NCBI GenBank assembly: GCA_001970855.1
Contig: LSSN01001148.1
Location: 1-21,274, forward strand
Source of the DNA: Smittium culicis
Taxonomy: Eukaryota > Kickxellomycota > Harpellomycetes > Harpellales > Legeriomycetaceae
Direction: 5' to 3'
Length of the DNA: 21,274 bases
The notes beneath the pieces are model-generated. The model had not been told where the DNA came from and ran no database searches. It was given only the letters and a program-made list of their open reading frames with translations. Position 1 is the first letter of the stretch, and every line of letters starts with the position of its first letter. The position numbers and the translations under genes were made by a program. Shown piece after piece: positions 8,800 through 20,399 of the stretch.

Positions 8800-10984
8800 A
8801 TGGATTTTGTCTTACTCCCCGACGAAAAGCAAAAATACACTCACCTCTTTTCCACCTACGGACCTCAAAACAACAAACTATCCGGTATTATAGCTCTCCA
8901 TTATATATTTTTACCTTTTATTTTTGTCTTATTTATTTCGCTTTTACACTATTGTACTCCATATATTATTCCACACCAATTTATATCTAAACCTCCCAAA
9001 ATCTGCCCTCTCTCTCTCTCTTTAAAACAGGTGATGTATGCCGCTCTGTCTTCACTCAATCAGGCCTACCTATCGATAAACTTAAGAAAGTTTGGTAACC
9101 TATCCTTTCTATAATTAATTATCCTCTCATTTCTTATAAAGTTCCTAACTTCCCGCTCTTTACTTCTTACTTCTTACCAGAATATTCCCCATCTTTCTTT
9201 TACCACTATCATCGCCTGACACTTATAAATTTTCTTTTAATTTTACTATAACACCTTTTTTTTTATATTTCTCGTTGCCCTTTATAATAGGGATTTGTCA
9301 GATATCGATAAAGATGGCTTTTTGGATTTAAATGAATTTTGTATCGCTATGAAATTAATCAAATTATTACTTACTGGTAATGTTTCCTCTTTGCCAAACG
9401 TTCTCCCAAATTCAATGCTACCTTTTCCTTTGAGCAACCAACCAAGCCACTCAACCCCAGAATTCAGTAATTTTTCACAAAAACTCTTATTACTTCATCA
9501 TTGCAACTAATCTTAATATAAATATATTTTACATACCTCGTTTTTATTATTTTACCTTTTTCTATTACCCTTTTTATTTTTAGACTTTCAATCAATATCC
9601 AGCCCTCCGGTATCTCTGAATGACTCTTTATTTAAAAGATATTCTCTTGGAAACTCTACTGTATCATGTAAGGCGTTTTTTATTATTCTAGTGACATATT
9701 TAAGTATATTTTTGTTTTTTTTTAAAAAAAAATTACTATTATCCTTTTATTAAATTATCAATCTTCAATACTTATCTGATTTTTAACTTTATCTACATCA
9801 TATCTATTCATCCAAAGTACAACAACTGACCGAGTTTTTAAAATCATTTAATATTCCCTGGAACTCTATTACTCAAATATGGCATGTTATTACATTATCA
9901 TTAATTTTAAACTATTTTAGTTTACCCTTTTTTATCTTCTTATTCAACAAATTTATTAATATATAAGTTTCTTTTTATTAGGAATTTGGTTGATATAAGA
10001 AGATCACAATCTTTAAACTATATTCAATTCTCAATATTGATGAATATCCTTGAAAATACTACTAAAGGCGGTTCTGTTCCCCAGTCCCTTTTAGAAAAAG
10101 AAAGAATAATGATCTATGAGTCTCTACAACAGCAAAGCCCAGCTAATAAAAGTAACTGATTTCCTTTAAAAAAAAACATTTTTATGACCTAATAATTTAA
10201 ATCATCTTCCTAATTATCCATACCCATACACGTTTATCTATTTTTTGTAGATCATAAAAATAGCCCTGATACACTATCTGGAAAATATAGCGCATTTAAT
10301 GAGTCCTCTAAAAGCTCAACTCTCGCTGATAGCTACCTTTCTAGAATAAAAAGTAACTCTCCTTTAAACTCCTCACAAAAAGGTACCTTATTCAAATCTT
10401 TTATATTATACTTTTTCAAAAAATATAATTATTTCTTCTAATTCATTTTATTTAATTCAGTCAGTAGCCCCTTAGCTTCTTACAAGTCTTCAAATAACAT
10501 CAGCGCAGGTAAGAATATATTTTAGCTACATTAATTAAACACTAATATAATGCTCAAAAAAAAAAAATTTTTTTTATTTTAAAATTTATTTTGTTTTCTA
10601 CCAATTCATATCGTAGATAAAGCCAAAATCGATCAACTAAAAGAAAAAATAATTCAAGTTGAAAAAGAAATCAAAAACTTGAATAACACTCAGTCCTCCC
10701 ATACTCAAAATGACTTTAATTTGGATATCGATCCCAACCAAACCTCATTAAAAGGAGAGCTGGAATTGTTGCTTAGCCATAGAAGCAAGGTCCAGAATGG
10801 ATCTTTGACGTTTGTTAATACTCTTAAATCGGACTTGTTAAAAATTCCAAATACTAGTAGCCCTATAGACCATCAACAGCTCGCTCTTTCAATAACTGAC
10901 CAAATTTCTAGCTTAGAATCGTTAATTAATGACCTGGAATCCAAAAAAAACAGTGTTCATGAATACCTAAACGAAGTTTCATAA
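8800..10984 (+). CDS. END3: END3, EH-domain protein of the Pan1/End3/Sla1 endocytic actin complex
   Basis: Fungal actin-patch adaptor needed for endocytosis and cell-wall organisation. Model: join(8800..8884, 9031..9094, 9291..9466, 9584..9667, 9818..9881, 9982..10151, 10251..10382, 10461..10508, 10617..10984), 396 aa, all phases consistent. EH1 (residues about 5-90) has LSGDVCRSVFTQSGLP and KVWDLSDIDKDGFLDLNEF; its 12-residue EF-hand loop (54-65) is canonical, so calcium binding is expected. EH2 (about 122-190) is a degenerate, loop-less EH: FLKSFNIPW..ITQIWNLVDI and IQFSILMNIL, followed by SVPQSLLEKERI, matching End3's NLV and IP..VP..LR stretch. The tail holds LADSYLSRIKS, a coiled coil (DKAKIDQLKEKIIQVEKEI, from 275) and GELELLLSHR, in the order seen in End3 tails, then a second coiled coil to the end. 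Intron 1 has a (CT)n tract at 9008..9020. Length fits fungal End3 (about 350-405 aa); Ede1/Pan1 are much longer. Confidence 0.88.
9882..9981 (+). other. Apparent GC-AG intron in END3 (intron 5)
   Basis: Exon 5 ends ..CAAATATG and exon 6 begins GAATTTGG; TG|G restores the invariant Trp of the EH motif (QIWNLVD). The 100-nt intron therefore starts GCATGT and ends TTATTAG. Using the GT five bases on puts exon 6 out of frame, running into TGA. Frame-based evidence only. Confidence 0.6.
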
Positions 10985-11152
10985 ACTATTGATTCTCCTC
11001 AGAATTAGATTTATTTTAATCAAATTTAGTGCATGAAAGAGAAATTGTAAAGAATTATCTCGTAATTCATGTCAATGCTCCTCTTATAACTAATACCAGT
11101 ACCAAATCCAGTTCCCTTTATTTATTCTTACTTATTTAGTATTGAGACTGAT

Positions 11153-13221
11153 TCAATAATAACTTTCAGCCCATAAATCGCAGTTGATGATGCTTTTGTC
11201 ATATAATAACTCATTCGTTTCTATTTTTATATTTTTTATCTTTGATTTATTCTTTTTAGAGGTTGCTTTATAATCGAAATTTTCACAAAATTTAAAATTG
11301 TTTTTAGCATCTGCGACTTTATCAGGAATTTTTTTGTTGTGAGCATCGCTACTTGGTGCGCGACTTAAATTTGTATATTTATTATTACTAAACTTTTCGT
11401 TGGTGTAGCTTGAAAGATTTATAGGTATATGGAGCGGACTATTACTGTTGTCACTGAATATACCACTCGCTACCAATGTATCATAATCTAAGACATATTT
11501 AAAAAAAAGTGCAATTGAAATTTTTATAATTGTGAAATTTGCTGAGGCAAAACTCTTATTAGTTTAGCTCATTCCTATTATTGAAACTAAAGCTAAGTCA
11601 CAAAAATATGCTTATATAAATATATATATTCAATTAGCCATAACGTACCTTTTATAGATACTAAATTTATGTTCGATTCTAGTAATGACTGAGTTGGTAT
11701 CAAGAACGAATTTAAATGATCCTAAAAAATAAAAAATAAAAGATAGAAAATTAAAAGATAAAATCATCCCGCACACCAAACTCATAACCGTTAATTATTC
11801 GATTGTTAATATAAATGGTAAAATTATTAGTTAGTATTGATACATTATTCGTTTCTATTTCTAATCCTCGGAAATCTAGGTAAGTTTGGTTAGTTTCCTA
11901 AGCATAAAATAAAAGAAGATTGAATAATTTTGAGCTAAATATGCTACCAAAATAAAGTAATAGGAGGAACGGAGGGAATATTTAAAATGGCCAATATTTA
12001 AATAACGAGGGCGAATTCTTACATATTTTGGATCTATGTCTAGGTCAGAGCTATGCTCATACTGTAGGCTTAGCTCATTTTCAGATAGTTCAATGTCAAG
12101 TAATGAATTGGTTCTCGATAAGGTGTTAAAATAGCCATTTCTTTTCAATTGAAGACGGTTTTTATATTCTAATTCAAAATTTCAAATTATACAATAAATG
12201 ATAATAATAGAATTAAATCGAAAAGAATATAAATAGGCAATTAAAATAAAACTGAAGAATAAATTACCTTTAATAAAATCTAAAGTAATTGATGAGTTGG
12301 AAAACGGCGATAGTAATTCACTATTTATTATACCCATACCATGACCTCCTACACAGTAGAATTTTTCAATAACTAGCCATAGATTCGTATCTGAATCATC
12401 AAAATTGTTGATTTCGTTATCTAGGACTGAATTTTCAAAAAGACGATTCTCGTTTAATTTTTTAATCAACGAGCTTTCAAAAATAAATTTATATCTTAAT
12501 CCAAGTAAAATCATTCCGTGACTAGATTTCATCGATATTAAATATTCTCTAAAAGTGAAAAAATATTTAGAAAATTATTATTACTAAAAATCGTTTTTTC
12601 AAGGTAAAAAATACTCTTTCTGTTTATAAAGCTTTTTTTTAATTAAAAAAAGAAGATAAATATATATATATATATATAGAAATAAAATGGCTTACTCTTC
12701 ATACGATGCAACGCAATCTGGTGAGAATATTGCAAAAATAGTAAATTTACCATCAGAAACTATTGCCAATTGCAAATTAGCAGCTTTAATGAAAGGGAAA
12801 TCATCGTGATTCAAGAACTTTCAAAGATTAAAATGAAAAGGATAGAATGTAATCCATAAACGATCGGAATAAGTATTTAAATTATTATTTTTTATTCGAG
12901 TAGGGTAAAAATAATATGTAAGAGGGAGGTGAACCTTAACTATTTGCAAAGAATTTGGTGATTTCATGTACAAATCGAACTCAAAATTCGAATTGATGAC
13001 TGAGGAGCTTATCCATCCATCTACGAACTGTTTCATTTCCTTACAAGCGAATCTTGTCTGTCGATGCTAAATGAACTAGAATTTATCCATTTATTTTTAA
13101 AAATGCAATTTCTTGTGGAGAAGTTAGTTTGCGTTGTATAAATTTATGACGAAATTTATATTTCATTATATTTTCATCTGCCTGAAACTTTACCATTTTT
13201 ATAATTGGCTATACGAAACAT
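11153..13221 (-). CDS. Unrecognised multi-exon gene, all-beta-looking protein
   Basis: Six exons join in phase without stops: complement(11153..11487, 11649..11721, 11775..11897, 12023..12168, 12268..12548, 12696..12817). One more exon precedes them, ending at 12941 (GTTAAG donor) and reaching at least 13007, perhaps 13066. The first exon is uncertain; an ATG at 13221 followed by GTAAAG is a candidate. About 400 residues are readable. I do not recognise it. Seen: short beta-like stretches alternating with loops (LQLAIVSDGKFTIFAIF, GMILLGLRYKFIF, NNFTIYINNRIING, INLVSIKDYDTLVASGIFS), an acidic middle (NEINNFDDSD, SSDLDIDPKY) and a Lys-rich tail (KKNKSKIKNIKIETNE). This could be a divergent beta-propeller, but no WD signature is clear. 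No signal peptide or membrane helix. Convergent with END3 (168 bp apart); the LINE lies about 460 bp upstream of its start. Confidence 0.55.
12661..12678. repeat. (TA)9 microsatellite
   Basis: Nine TA dinucleotides in the intron 12549..12695 of the unrecognised gene, beside its GTAAGC donor. Confidence 0.9.
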
Positions 13222-13679
13222 TTTATTTGATCTTATTTTCTGATTGGGCTTGAAATATATTTTTGAAGAAACAAAATTCTTTAGAAAATTTATGTTTATT
13301 CGACACTCTTAGTAGAGATGAAACTTTTTTTTCTTTGAGATTCTATTTGACTATATTGATATGATAAATCTATTGGTTGTATCAGATAATCCATCTGGTG
13401 GTCTTTACTAACAAACTTTAAAATTAAAATAGACCAGATAAGTAGGTAAAGCTTAATAATAAAAGCTCCGCTTCTCGAAATAATCTCACATGTAAAAGAG
13501 TTTTTCTATTAGGAAATACTGAATCTAAGTAATTAAATTCACCTATCTCTCTCTCTTCTACTTCGAAACTCGAATAAATCAACCAATAAAATCTCGCAAT
13601 TTATTTAAATAAAATAATATACCAAATTATAATATAAAAATAAATAAATAAATAAAGACTATATATAGTAGTACCACAC
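13222..13679. other. Spacer between unrecognised gene and LINE
   Basis: 458 nt of AT-rich DNA with an imperfect AAAT tract around 13637..13657. It may contain the promoter of the minus-strand gene. No coding signal; the LINE 5' boundary was placed just after the A-rich tract by composition only. Confidence 0.4.
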
Positions 13680-13845
13680 TATTGCCACGATGTAAACTGA
13701 TAATATTAGTTCCAACCCCTATACCAACACAAGTTGGGCAAAAAAATTTTCAACAAACATAAAACCCCCAGATTGGGGCACGACAGGTTATAAAAAGGTA
13801 GTTTGCAAAAGCTGATATACCTATAAACCACTATCCATAATTGAG

Positions 13846-14690
13846 ATGGTCTCAGGTATTATTCCAAAACTAAGAAAGATAATTTCCATGGGTGCTACCC
13901 CATTCAAAATTGGATATAAAATCAATAAATTTAAAGCATTTATCGACATTTTAATTGAGTGAATGCTAAGCCAAATTGGTGAAACTCAATTATGAATTGA
14001 AATAAACTCAAAAAGAAAAATATTTTTTTTGAAATTCAAAGATGAAGCAAGCATAGATATAGTGAAATCAAAAGAAATAAAATATGGAGATAAAAATTAA
14101 TGAATTTCCAGAAACTGTCAGCTATAGCGACGAATTTAAACTCATAAAATTATCTTCGCTTAATGGGCTTAGTGTGTGGGAGGCTTCCCATAAATCCTAT
14201 GAAATTTTCTGCATTATTGGAAAATTTCTTGATATAACAGCCCTAAAACACACAAAATATAACTTTTACCCATCTAAGAGCATAAAAATCATATTAGAAA
14301 ACAAAAAAAAAAACAAAATCCTCATTATAATAAACTTTAAAGACGTAAAGGTCGCTTTAATTTGGAATGAGGAGGGAGAAAAAAGTATGTACTTTTTGTA
14401 AAGAAAATACACACTGGAAGCACGACTGCCCAGAAATTAAAATAATAAATGAAAAACTTTTAAAAAGATCCAGAAAAAACACCCCAAAAAACAATTAAAA
14501 AATCTTTATTGAAAAATTGAAAGAGTATAAAAAAAATTATGAAAAAGTTACAAATGATAAAAGCGACATAGAATCGAAAGCTTAATTTCAAACCCAGCAG
14601 GAGAATCTCGCTGACCGTAAATCCGAGCTGAACGCTACATCTTCCACCGTATCGAATGACTACAGAAAAAATTATAGATAATAAAAACAC
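13846..14690 (+). pseudogene. LINE ORF1 (gag-like) relic with CCHC zinc knuckle
   Basis: It reads from ATG 13846 (MVSGIIPKLRKIISMGATPF) with two in-frame TGA codons where Trp would suit. After a frameshift comes a 105-codon open stretch (14084..14401), and after a second shift a perfect CX2CX4HX4C knuckle at 14388..14429 (CTFCKENTHWKHDC). A Lys-rich tail with further stops follows. The knuckle is the nucleic-acid-binding module of LINE ORF1 proteins. Non-functional as it stands. Confidence 0.75.
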
Positions 14691-15169
14691 ATTTAATATC
14701 ATAAAAAATGGTCTCGAAACTTTCAACTTTCAGAAAACTGCGAGAAATTTACCTGAAATACTGAATTAAGGCCATATTATTTCAAGGGAACCTATTATTA
14801 GTATCGATACTAGTAACCTAAAATATAGCAACGCAAGAAAGTCAGTAAACTAAAAATCAACCATGGAAAAAAAACTGGAAAAAAGCTAAAAATATATAAG
14901 AAAAGAAAATATACAATCAATATTTTAATAGATTCAAGAAGGCACAAATCTCAACTTCATCAAACTTTTTTTATGAAAAAGAGTCCTTAGAATAATTGGT
15001 AAACCTGAAGATTAAAGATTACCTAATTCTAGAAAAAATAATAAATCCCAATAATATAAACGCAAGAAATGTATCTTAAACAAGCTCTTCTTGAAGAATC
15101 CCGATGCTATGAACGAAGAACAATATTAATTTGACCCCAATAAGAAATAAAACAAAAAAAATCAATAAA

Positions 15170-15900
15170 AAAAAAACATTGCCTCAATAACTATCTTTGA
15201 TTTAAAAGGAATATCAGACAATAAAAAAAATCAATTTTTTCATATTTATAAACAATTATAAACAATTATAAAGTCGGATATCTTTTGGTTTCAAGAAATA
15301 AGTATCAAATAAAAAGATAAAATTTTTAGGTCACAGTACTAGGAAAACAAAATAGTTTAGTCTAAATACACAGCAACTATAATTAATAACAAAAACTACA
15401 ATATTATTAAGAGTGAAATATTTTAAGGCAGAATATATATTAGAAGCTTAATAAAAACCAATAAAACCATCCTTAAACTAGTTAATAAATATTTACCAAA
15501 TAAAGTTAAAGAAAGAAATATTTTACTGGAGTTTCTACACGAAAAATTAATAACCACAACAAATGGTAATTTCAAATTAATAATATTGGGCGATCTTAAT
15601 ATGGTCGAGAACGAATAAAAATATAGATTCAAGCCTAAAAAAACATCAAATATGAAAAGTCTAATATAGATATGATAGCAAGCCACTTCAATTTAAAAAA
15701 TTTTACTTCCAATAAACTTCCAAATGATCCTATAATTACATATGAGAGCTATTCGGAGACTTATAAATACAGAATATACCAGATTCTTGTAAATAATTAA
15801 ATCATTAATGACACAACAATAAAAGAAATAGGACCAACAGAATTATCTGAAAATAAGTATATTAACGATTAATACATATATGACCAAAATTATAAAAAAT
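15170..15900 (+). pseudogene. LINE ORF2, APE-type endonuclease relic
   Basis: Broken frames keep endonuclease landmarks in order: DIFWFQEISIK (the QE metal-binding motif, normally LQET), LIILGDLNMVE with GDLN at 15589..15600 (family GDFN), and YKYRIYQILVNN near 15760..15800 where the family has its S-x-IDRI-like motif. Stops interrupt it, for example TAA in the tandem repeat at about 15250 and after SIK. Endonuclease activity is not expected. Confidence 0.7.
15251..15270 (+). repeat. Two exact copies of AACAATTATA
   Basis: A 10-bp unit repeated twice (with a third partial copy upstream) inside the endonuclease relic. It brings an extra in-frame TAA and probably arose by replication slippage after the element died. 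Confidence 0.7.
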
Positions 15901-16439
15901 TTATGTAAATAAATGGAATTTTAAAATTAAGCTTCTAGACAACGAATCAACAAAAATTTGAATAAAAAATATACTAAATAAAGAAGTCAATTCTCTTGAG
16001 TACTGGGTTCAAATAAAGCATAAATACAAAAGATATTTATAAATGCAGGAGGAGAGGGGGGAATTCTGGAAAAACTGAAATTGAAAACTTAGAAAAAACG
16101 AATAAAATTATCAGAAAAATTATTTTCTGTGAGCGTACTAATAATACGGAAAAAAAAAACATTAACAGAAATAAAAGCCAATCAAAAAAAACTATAAAAA
16201 AATAAATCAAGTATTGGATGGAATCATTATAAGATCAAGATCTAATTGGAACGAAAGGCCCAATAAAAAAATTTTTGAACTTCTCAAGCCCAGTGAGAAA
16301 AAAAAAAAGATAAATGGATTATCAATAATAAAAACTAATTAATAAAAAAAAGGCGAATTATCGAAGGTATTGCATAGTTTCTACGAATCGCTCTTCAAAA
16401 AAGGATCACCGAAAACAACAGTAAAAGAGAACTTATTTC

Positions 16440-17345
16440 TAATAGAAAAATTAAAATAAATAATGACGAAAAACAACTGGTCAGCAAAGATATTGAATTT
16501 AGCGATTATTTTAACATAATTGAAGAATCGCCTAACAAAAAAGCACCAGGCCCAGAAGGCCTAGGTTTTGAATTCTATAAAAAGTTCAAGAATCAAATAA
16601 CTAATCATCTTTAAATAATATTCTGCATAGATAAAGAAATAAAAAAATGAAACACTATTAGTGGCGATTCAAAAATTACCCTTATTCCTAAAAAAGGTGA
16701 TAAAATGGGTCATAAAAAATATAGACATATCACACTATTCAACTGTGATGAAAAAATATACACAAAATTCTAAAATATAGGATACAAAAAATTATAGATA
16801 AATTGATGTACAGTTGCCAACAAGGATTCATTAAAGTTAGAAATTTTTTCGACAGCATTCACGCAGTAAATTTCTTAATAGAAAATAGCAAAAAAATGCC
16901 TCAGCTAACCAATAGGTACCTTATGATGCTCAATAAAGAAAAAGAATATGATAGAATAAACTAGTCGTACCTTTTTATGTGTATAGAAGGTTATATATTC
17001 ACCCAATAATTCATAAATAGAATAAAAAACATATATATTGGATCAAAAACAAGTGAGACAATTAATAAATCATTTAATGAACGGATAAGTATTGACCAAG
17101 GGATGATACAAGTCAAACTCCTTTAATCATTGTTATACAAACTAATAATCGAACTATTACTAATTAGGATAGCAAAAATGGTCTATGAAATCTCTATAGA
17201 TACTGAAAAATTCAAATACTTAGCATACGTAGAAAATTTAATAGTTTTAGTTAGTAATAAGAAAGTTGGAAAAATAGTTATTGAAACTCTCAAATTTTAT
17301 TCGATGGCATCAAATGCAAAAATAAATATATATAAGACTCTCTAA
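16440..17345 (+). pseudogene. LINE ORF2, reverse transcriptase relic with dead active site
   Basis: RT blocks appear in order. KAPGPEGLGFEFYKKF (16540 on; family KSPGPDGL), ITLIPKKGD (16675 on), YRHITLFNCDEKIYTKF, QQGFIKVRNFFDSIHAVNFLI, motif A at 16926 on (MLNKEKEYDRIN, then TAG at 16962..16964 where Trp is usual), motif B (DQGMIQVKLL, family QGxRQGxPLSP), and motif C at 17223..17237 reading AYVEN instead of AYADD. Motif A has Asn (16932..16934) for the catalytic Asp, so all three catalytic Asp positions are lost. The longest open piece is 17130..17345. Confidence 0.85.
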
Positions 17346-17349
17346 ATTA

Positions 17350-18950
17350 AGATAGGCCCACCTAAAGACTACTGGTTTGATATAAAATAATTAAAACCAA
17401 CATAATCTTTTAAATACCTCAGTATTATTTTCAATCACAATGAAATATCAATAATAGACAACCAAGAATACCTTATTGAAAAAATAAACAATAAAATCAA
17501 ATATATCCAATAGAAAGCTATCATTAAAAGGAAAAGTACTAATAACCAAAACTTTTCTGCCTTCTAAATTATGGTACTCCACACATGTCATCCAATTTGA
17601 GGTCAGTTTTATAAATACAGCTAGAAAAATAAAAATAGGATTATATGGAAGAATAAGAAAGCACAAGTTAAGATTGATATGTTAGACTTGAAAAAAAGAA
17701 AGGAGGACTGGAATTGCTTAGTATTAGCGCCCAATCGAAAACTATTTTTTTAAGGTGGTACAAAGATTTTATATCGAATAAAAATACAATTTGGAAAAAC
17801 TTAGGAGCCTCAAATATTAAACACTTAGCAAATAGGAATGATATCTTTGAAAATATGATGGATTTACTGTTACGTAATAGCCCTCATAGAAAATTAAACA
17901 ACTTTCCACCATTACAGAAGACGGAAATAAAACTAGCCAATAACGCGTATAAATTAAACGAAGAGAACATATGCGAATGGTCTTTCGATGTCATAAAAAC
18001 AGTCAATATTTAGAATTCCAATAGGCTAATTGGTACTCCCCTTATAAATAATTATCACCAATGGCTATCAGATAAAGGCACAGAAAACTGTGGAAAATTC
18101 TTCAAAAAATGTATACAAATATGCGAGGATCACACATATTCAATTTATACAATTTAAATAAATAATAAATCTATTAAATTTTCAGCGAGCCTAATGGTTA
18201 GAAATAAATGGACCAACAAATAATACCAGAACACTAACGAAGTCTATAACAGAATATTTGCTGATAGCAGCTTATTCCTAAATGGATTCAAAAACAAGCC
18301 AATAATAAAAATAATAGATGTAAAATATAGAAAAGAGCCAATAGCAGTACAAAAATGGGATAAAATAGAAAAATAACTAATAGATTTCCAATATTTCATT
18401 GGTAGAGAATGCATGAGATTTATTTATAACCAAAGGTGACCAGTAATCTATGGTTACTTTTTCATAACGCATTGATTACTGCCGAAAAGCTAAGAATTTG
18501 GAACAAAGGTATATTTAGGCAATCACAAGAATTAATTTCCTTTAAAGAGATAAAAGAAACGATTTCACACATTTATTTTGGCTGAAAGCGAATAAATGAC
18601 TTGTGGAAAAAAAATTTCAAATTTATTATATTAAATTCATTCGGCAATGGGCTATCTATTATATTAACAATAGGTGTTATTTATAATTTCTTAGAGTCAA
18701 TGGCTAATAAATTTCATAATATTAATCTTCTTTATGAACTAGAGATATGGAATATTAACAGATAGAGGGTCTAAACTGCCCTATCAGAAACAAATATATC
18801 TGGAGAAGGTTAATTCAACCAATTGAAACATGACTTACAGAAAAAATTACTATGGACATCAAACACGCTAATAAAGGAGAATCATAACTAGCTATAAGAA
18901 CTAAATAGTTCTCAATAGATCCGGAAAAAAAATAGTGATTAGTGGTAGCT
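17350..18950 (+). pseudogene. LINE ORF2 C-terminal region relic
   Basis: Fragments of the post-RT region typical of LINE ORF2. FKYLSIIFNHNE (family FKYLGxxF) near 17410, KIDMLDLKK followed by GGLELL, then LSISAQSKTIFLRWYKDF in a 99-codon open piece at 17714..18013. Near 18450 LWLLFHNALITAEKLRIWN is followed by KETISHIYFG-stop-KRINDLW, which is the C-terminal His/Cys finger with its cysteines gone. Frameshifts and stops run throughout. Confidence 0.7.
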
Positions 18951-20395
18951 GAAATAACTAAACATCAAATTTATCTTTTGATTTCATATTGCTCTACTAA
19001 TCTTACTTTATTAATTCTCAATTATTTAATTTTTAGCATGGTTTTATTAAAATAAATTAATTTATATAAAAAAAATCATTACACCAACTAGATGAAGTCT
19101 TAGGTTGTAACTACTCATACCATTGTCCCCTTCTGACGACTTAATAGCTTTAAATATATATATTGAATATAAAAATATTGAAAAAAATATTACTCACTAT
19201 ATTTTTTCAAAAAATAATATTTTAATTTGCATAACAGTGAATTCCTAATACAAATATTAAAACAGAAAATAAAAATAATCTGAATTAAAATATATAAAGT
19301 ATATAAATTTAAATTTATAGCCTTTTTATCATTTTTTAAATCTTTTTTTCAATTTCAATTTTTATTTTTTATATTAAAAATCTTGATTTTTGAATCTTAC
19401 GAATCAGCTTATAATGCGTTTTATAATAGAAAAACTGTATTTAAAGCATGTTAATAAATTATAAGGCTATATATGGTCTAATCGATTTATTTTAGCGCAT
19501 ATATGGTGTAAATTTTTAAAAATACGATTTCTAATTAAGATTAGACTATCTGATCATATTCAAAGTTCCTTATATTTTTTAATTAATCCTACAATTCATT
19601 TTTTTATAATAGGTTCTGGATCATAAGCATAAAATAATGATTAAAAATAAAATTTTTATTTTTGAAATATTATTTTAATAATTCAACTCATCTTATAGCA
19701 CTTCTACAAATATTTTTTCTTTATATTTTCTAAGATTTTTTCACTAAATCGTATTAATATTGCGGAATTTAATACAAGTAAACCGATATATATATTATTA
19801 TTTAGATTTATACCACTTTTCAAGATATTAAATATGTATAAATAAATAAATTAAACGTTTAAGAGAATTCAGGTTTATCCTTATAGTTCTTTATATTTAT
19901 AACTATTTTCTATATAATTTCAGTTCAATTTATAAATAACGTTTATTTAATTTCAAATATATAGACTACATAATTCAGAAAACGCTTGAGGAAACTTTTT
20001 CAAAGCTGATATACAGTTTTTAGAAATTGAATTTATAAAATTTGCGTTTTATTATAAAAACACGCAGGCAATTTCTAAAAAAAATTCGTGAAGCGTCAGA
20101 AAATTGTTATTTTCTAATTACCTAGGTATAACACAGAATTGATTCTATATGTATTATATTTTAAGGTGTGACAATTTTAAGTTATTTTCTTGTATTGGAT
20201 AACACAATCAAGCTATAAACCCGCCAATAAAATTTTTATAAGTAAATAAAAAGATTATCTAGAAAAGTTTATAGTATGGTAATAAAAGTATGGTATAACG
20301 ATATCCTTACCATCTATTCTTTCGCAAAGATAATCTACCAGCTTATAAGATTTTCATTTTTTATAAATTCTTATTTAAACATTTAAAATAATTCC
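18951..20395. other. AT-rich gene-free stretch
   Basis: About 1.4 kb of extremely AT-rich sequence with no open frame worth reporting, no recognisable RNA gene and no clear retroelement coding. Two similar short pieces (CTATATATGGTCTAA near 19467, CATATATGGTGTAAA near 19498) and GTATGGTATAA-like pairs near 20274..20297 are minor. Confidence 0.5.
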
Positions 20396-20399
20396 TGAA

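Larger units (their letters stand above)
13680..18950 (+). mobile_element. Degenerate full-length non-LTR retrotransposon (LINE)
   Basis: About 5.3 kb in plus orientation, in the order 5' leader, ORF1 with a CCHC knuckle, ORF2 with APE-type endonuclease, reverse transcriptase and a C-terminal His/Cys region. No long terminal repeats were seen. Every domain is broken by frameshifts and by TAA/TAG/TGA codons, many where Gln or Trp is expected. The catalytic Asp residues of the RT are lost. Both ends are approximate: no target-site duplication was identified and the 3' end is set after the last recognisable coding. The clade is not determined; Tad1 is the usual fungal LINE clade, but I cannot assign it. 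Confidence 0.85.

Noticed and set aside
12821..13036. In-frame TGA between two apparently continuous pieces of the unknown gene, taken as a pseudogene or recoding signal
   Set aside because: A GTTAAG donor at 12940 and a TTTGAAAG acceptor at 12818 remove the TGA as an intron in correct phase.
13846..18950. Reassigned stop codons (ciliate-like code), because TAA/TAG fall at Gln positions in the LINE
   Set aside because: The conserved genes use CAA/CAG for Gln and end at normal stops with no internal TAA/TAG/TGA; the LINE also has frameshifts and lost catalytic residues, so it is simply decayed.
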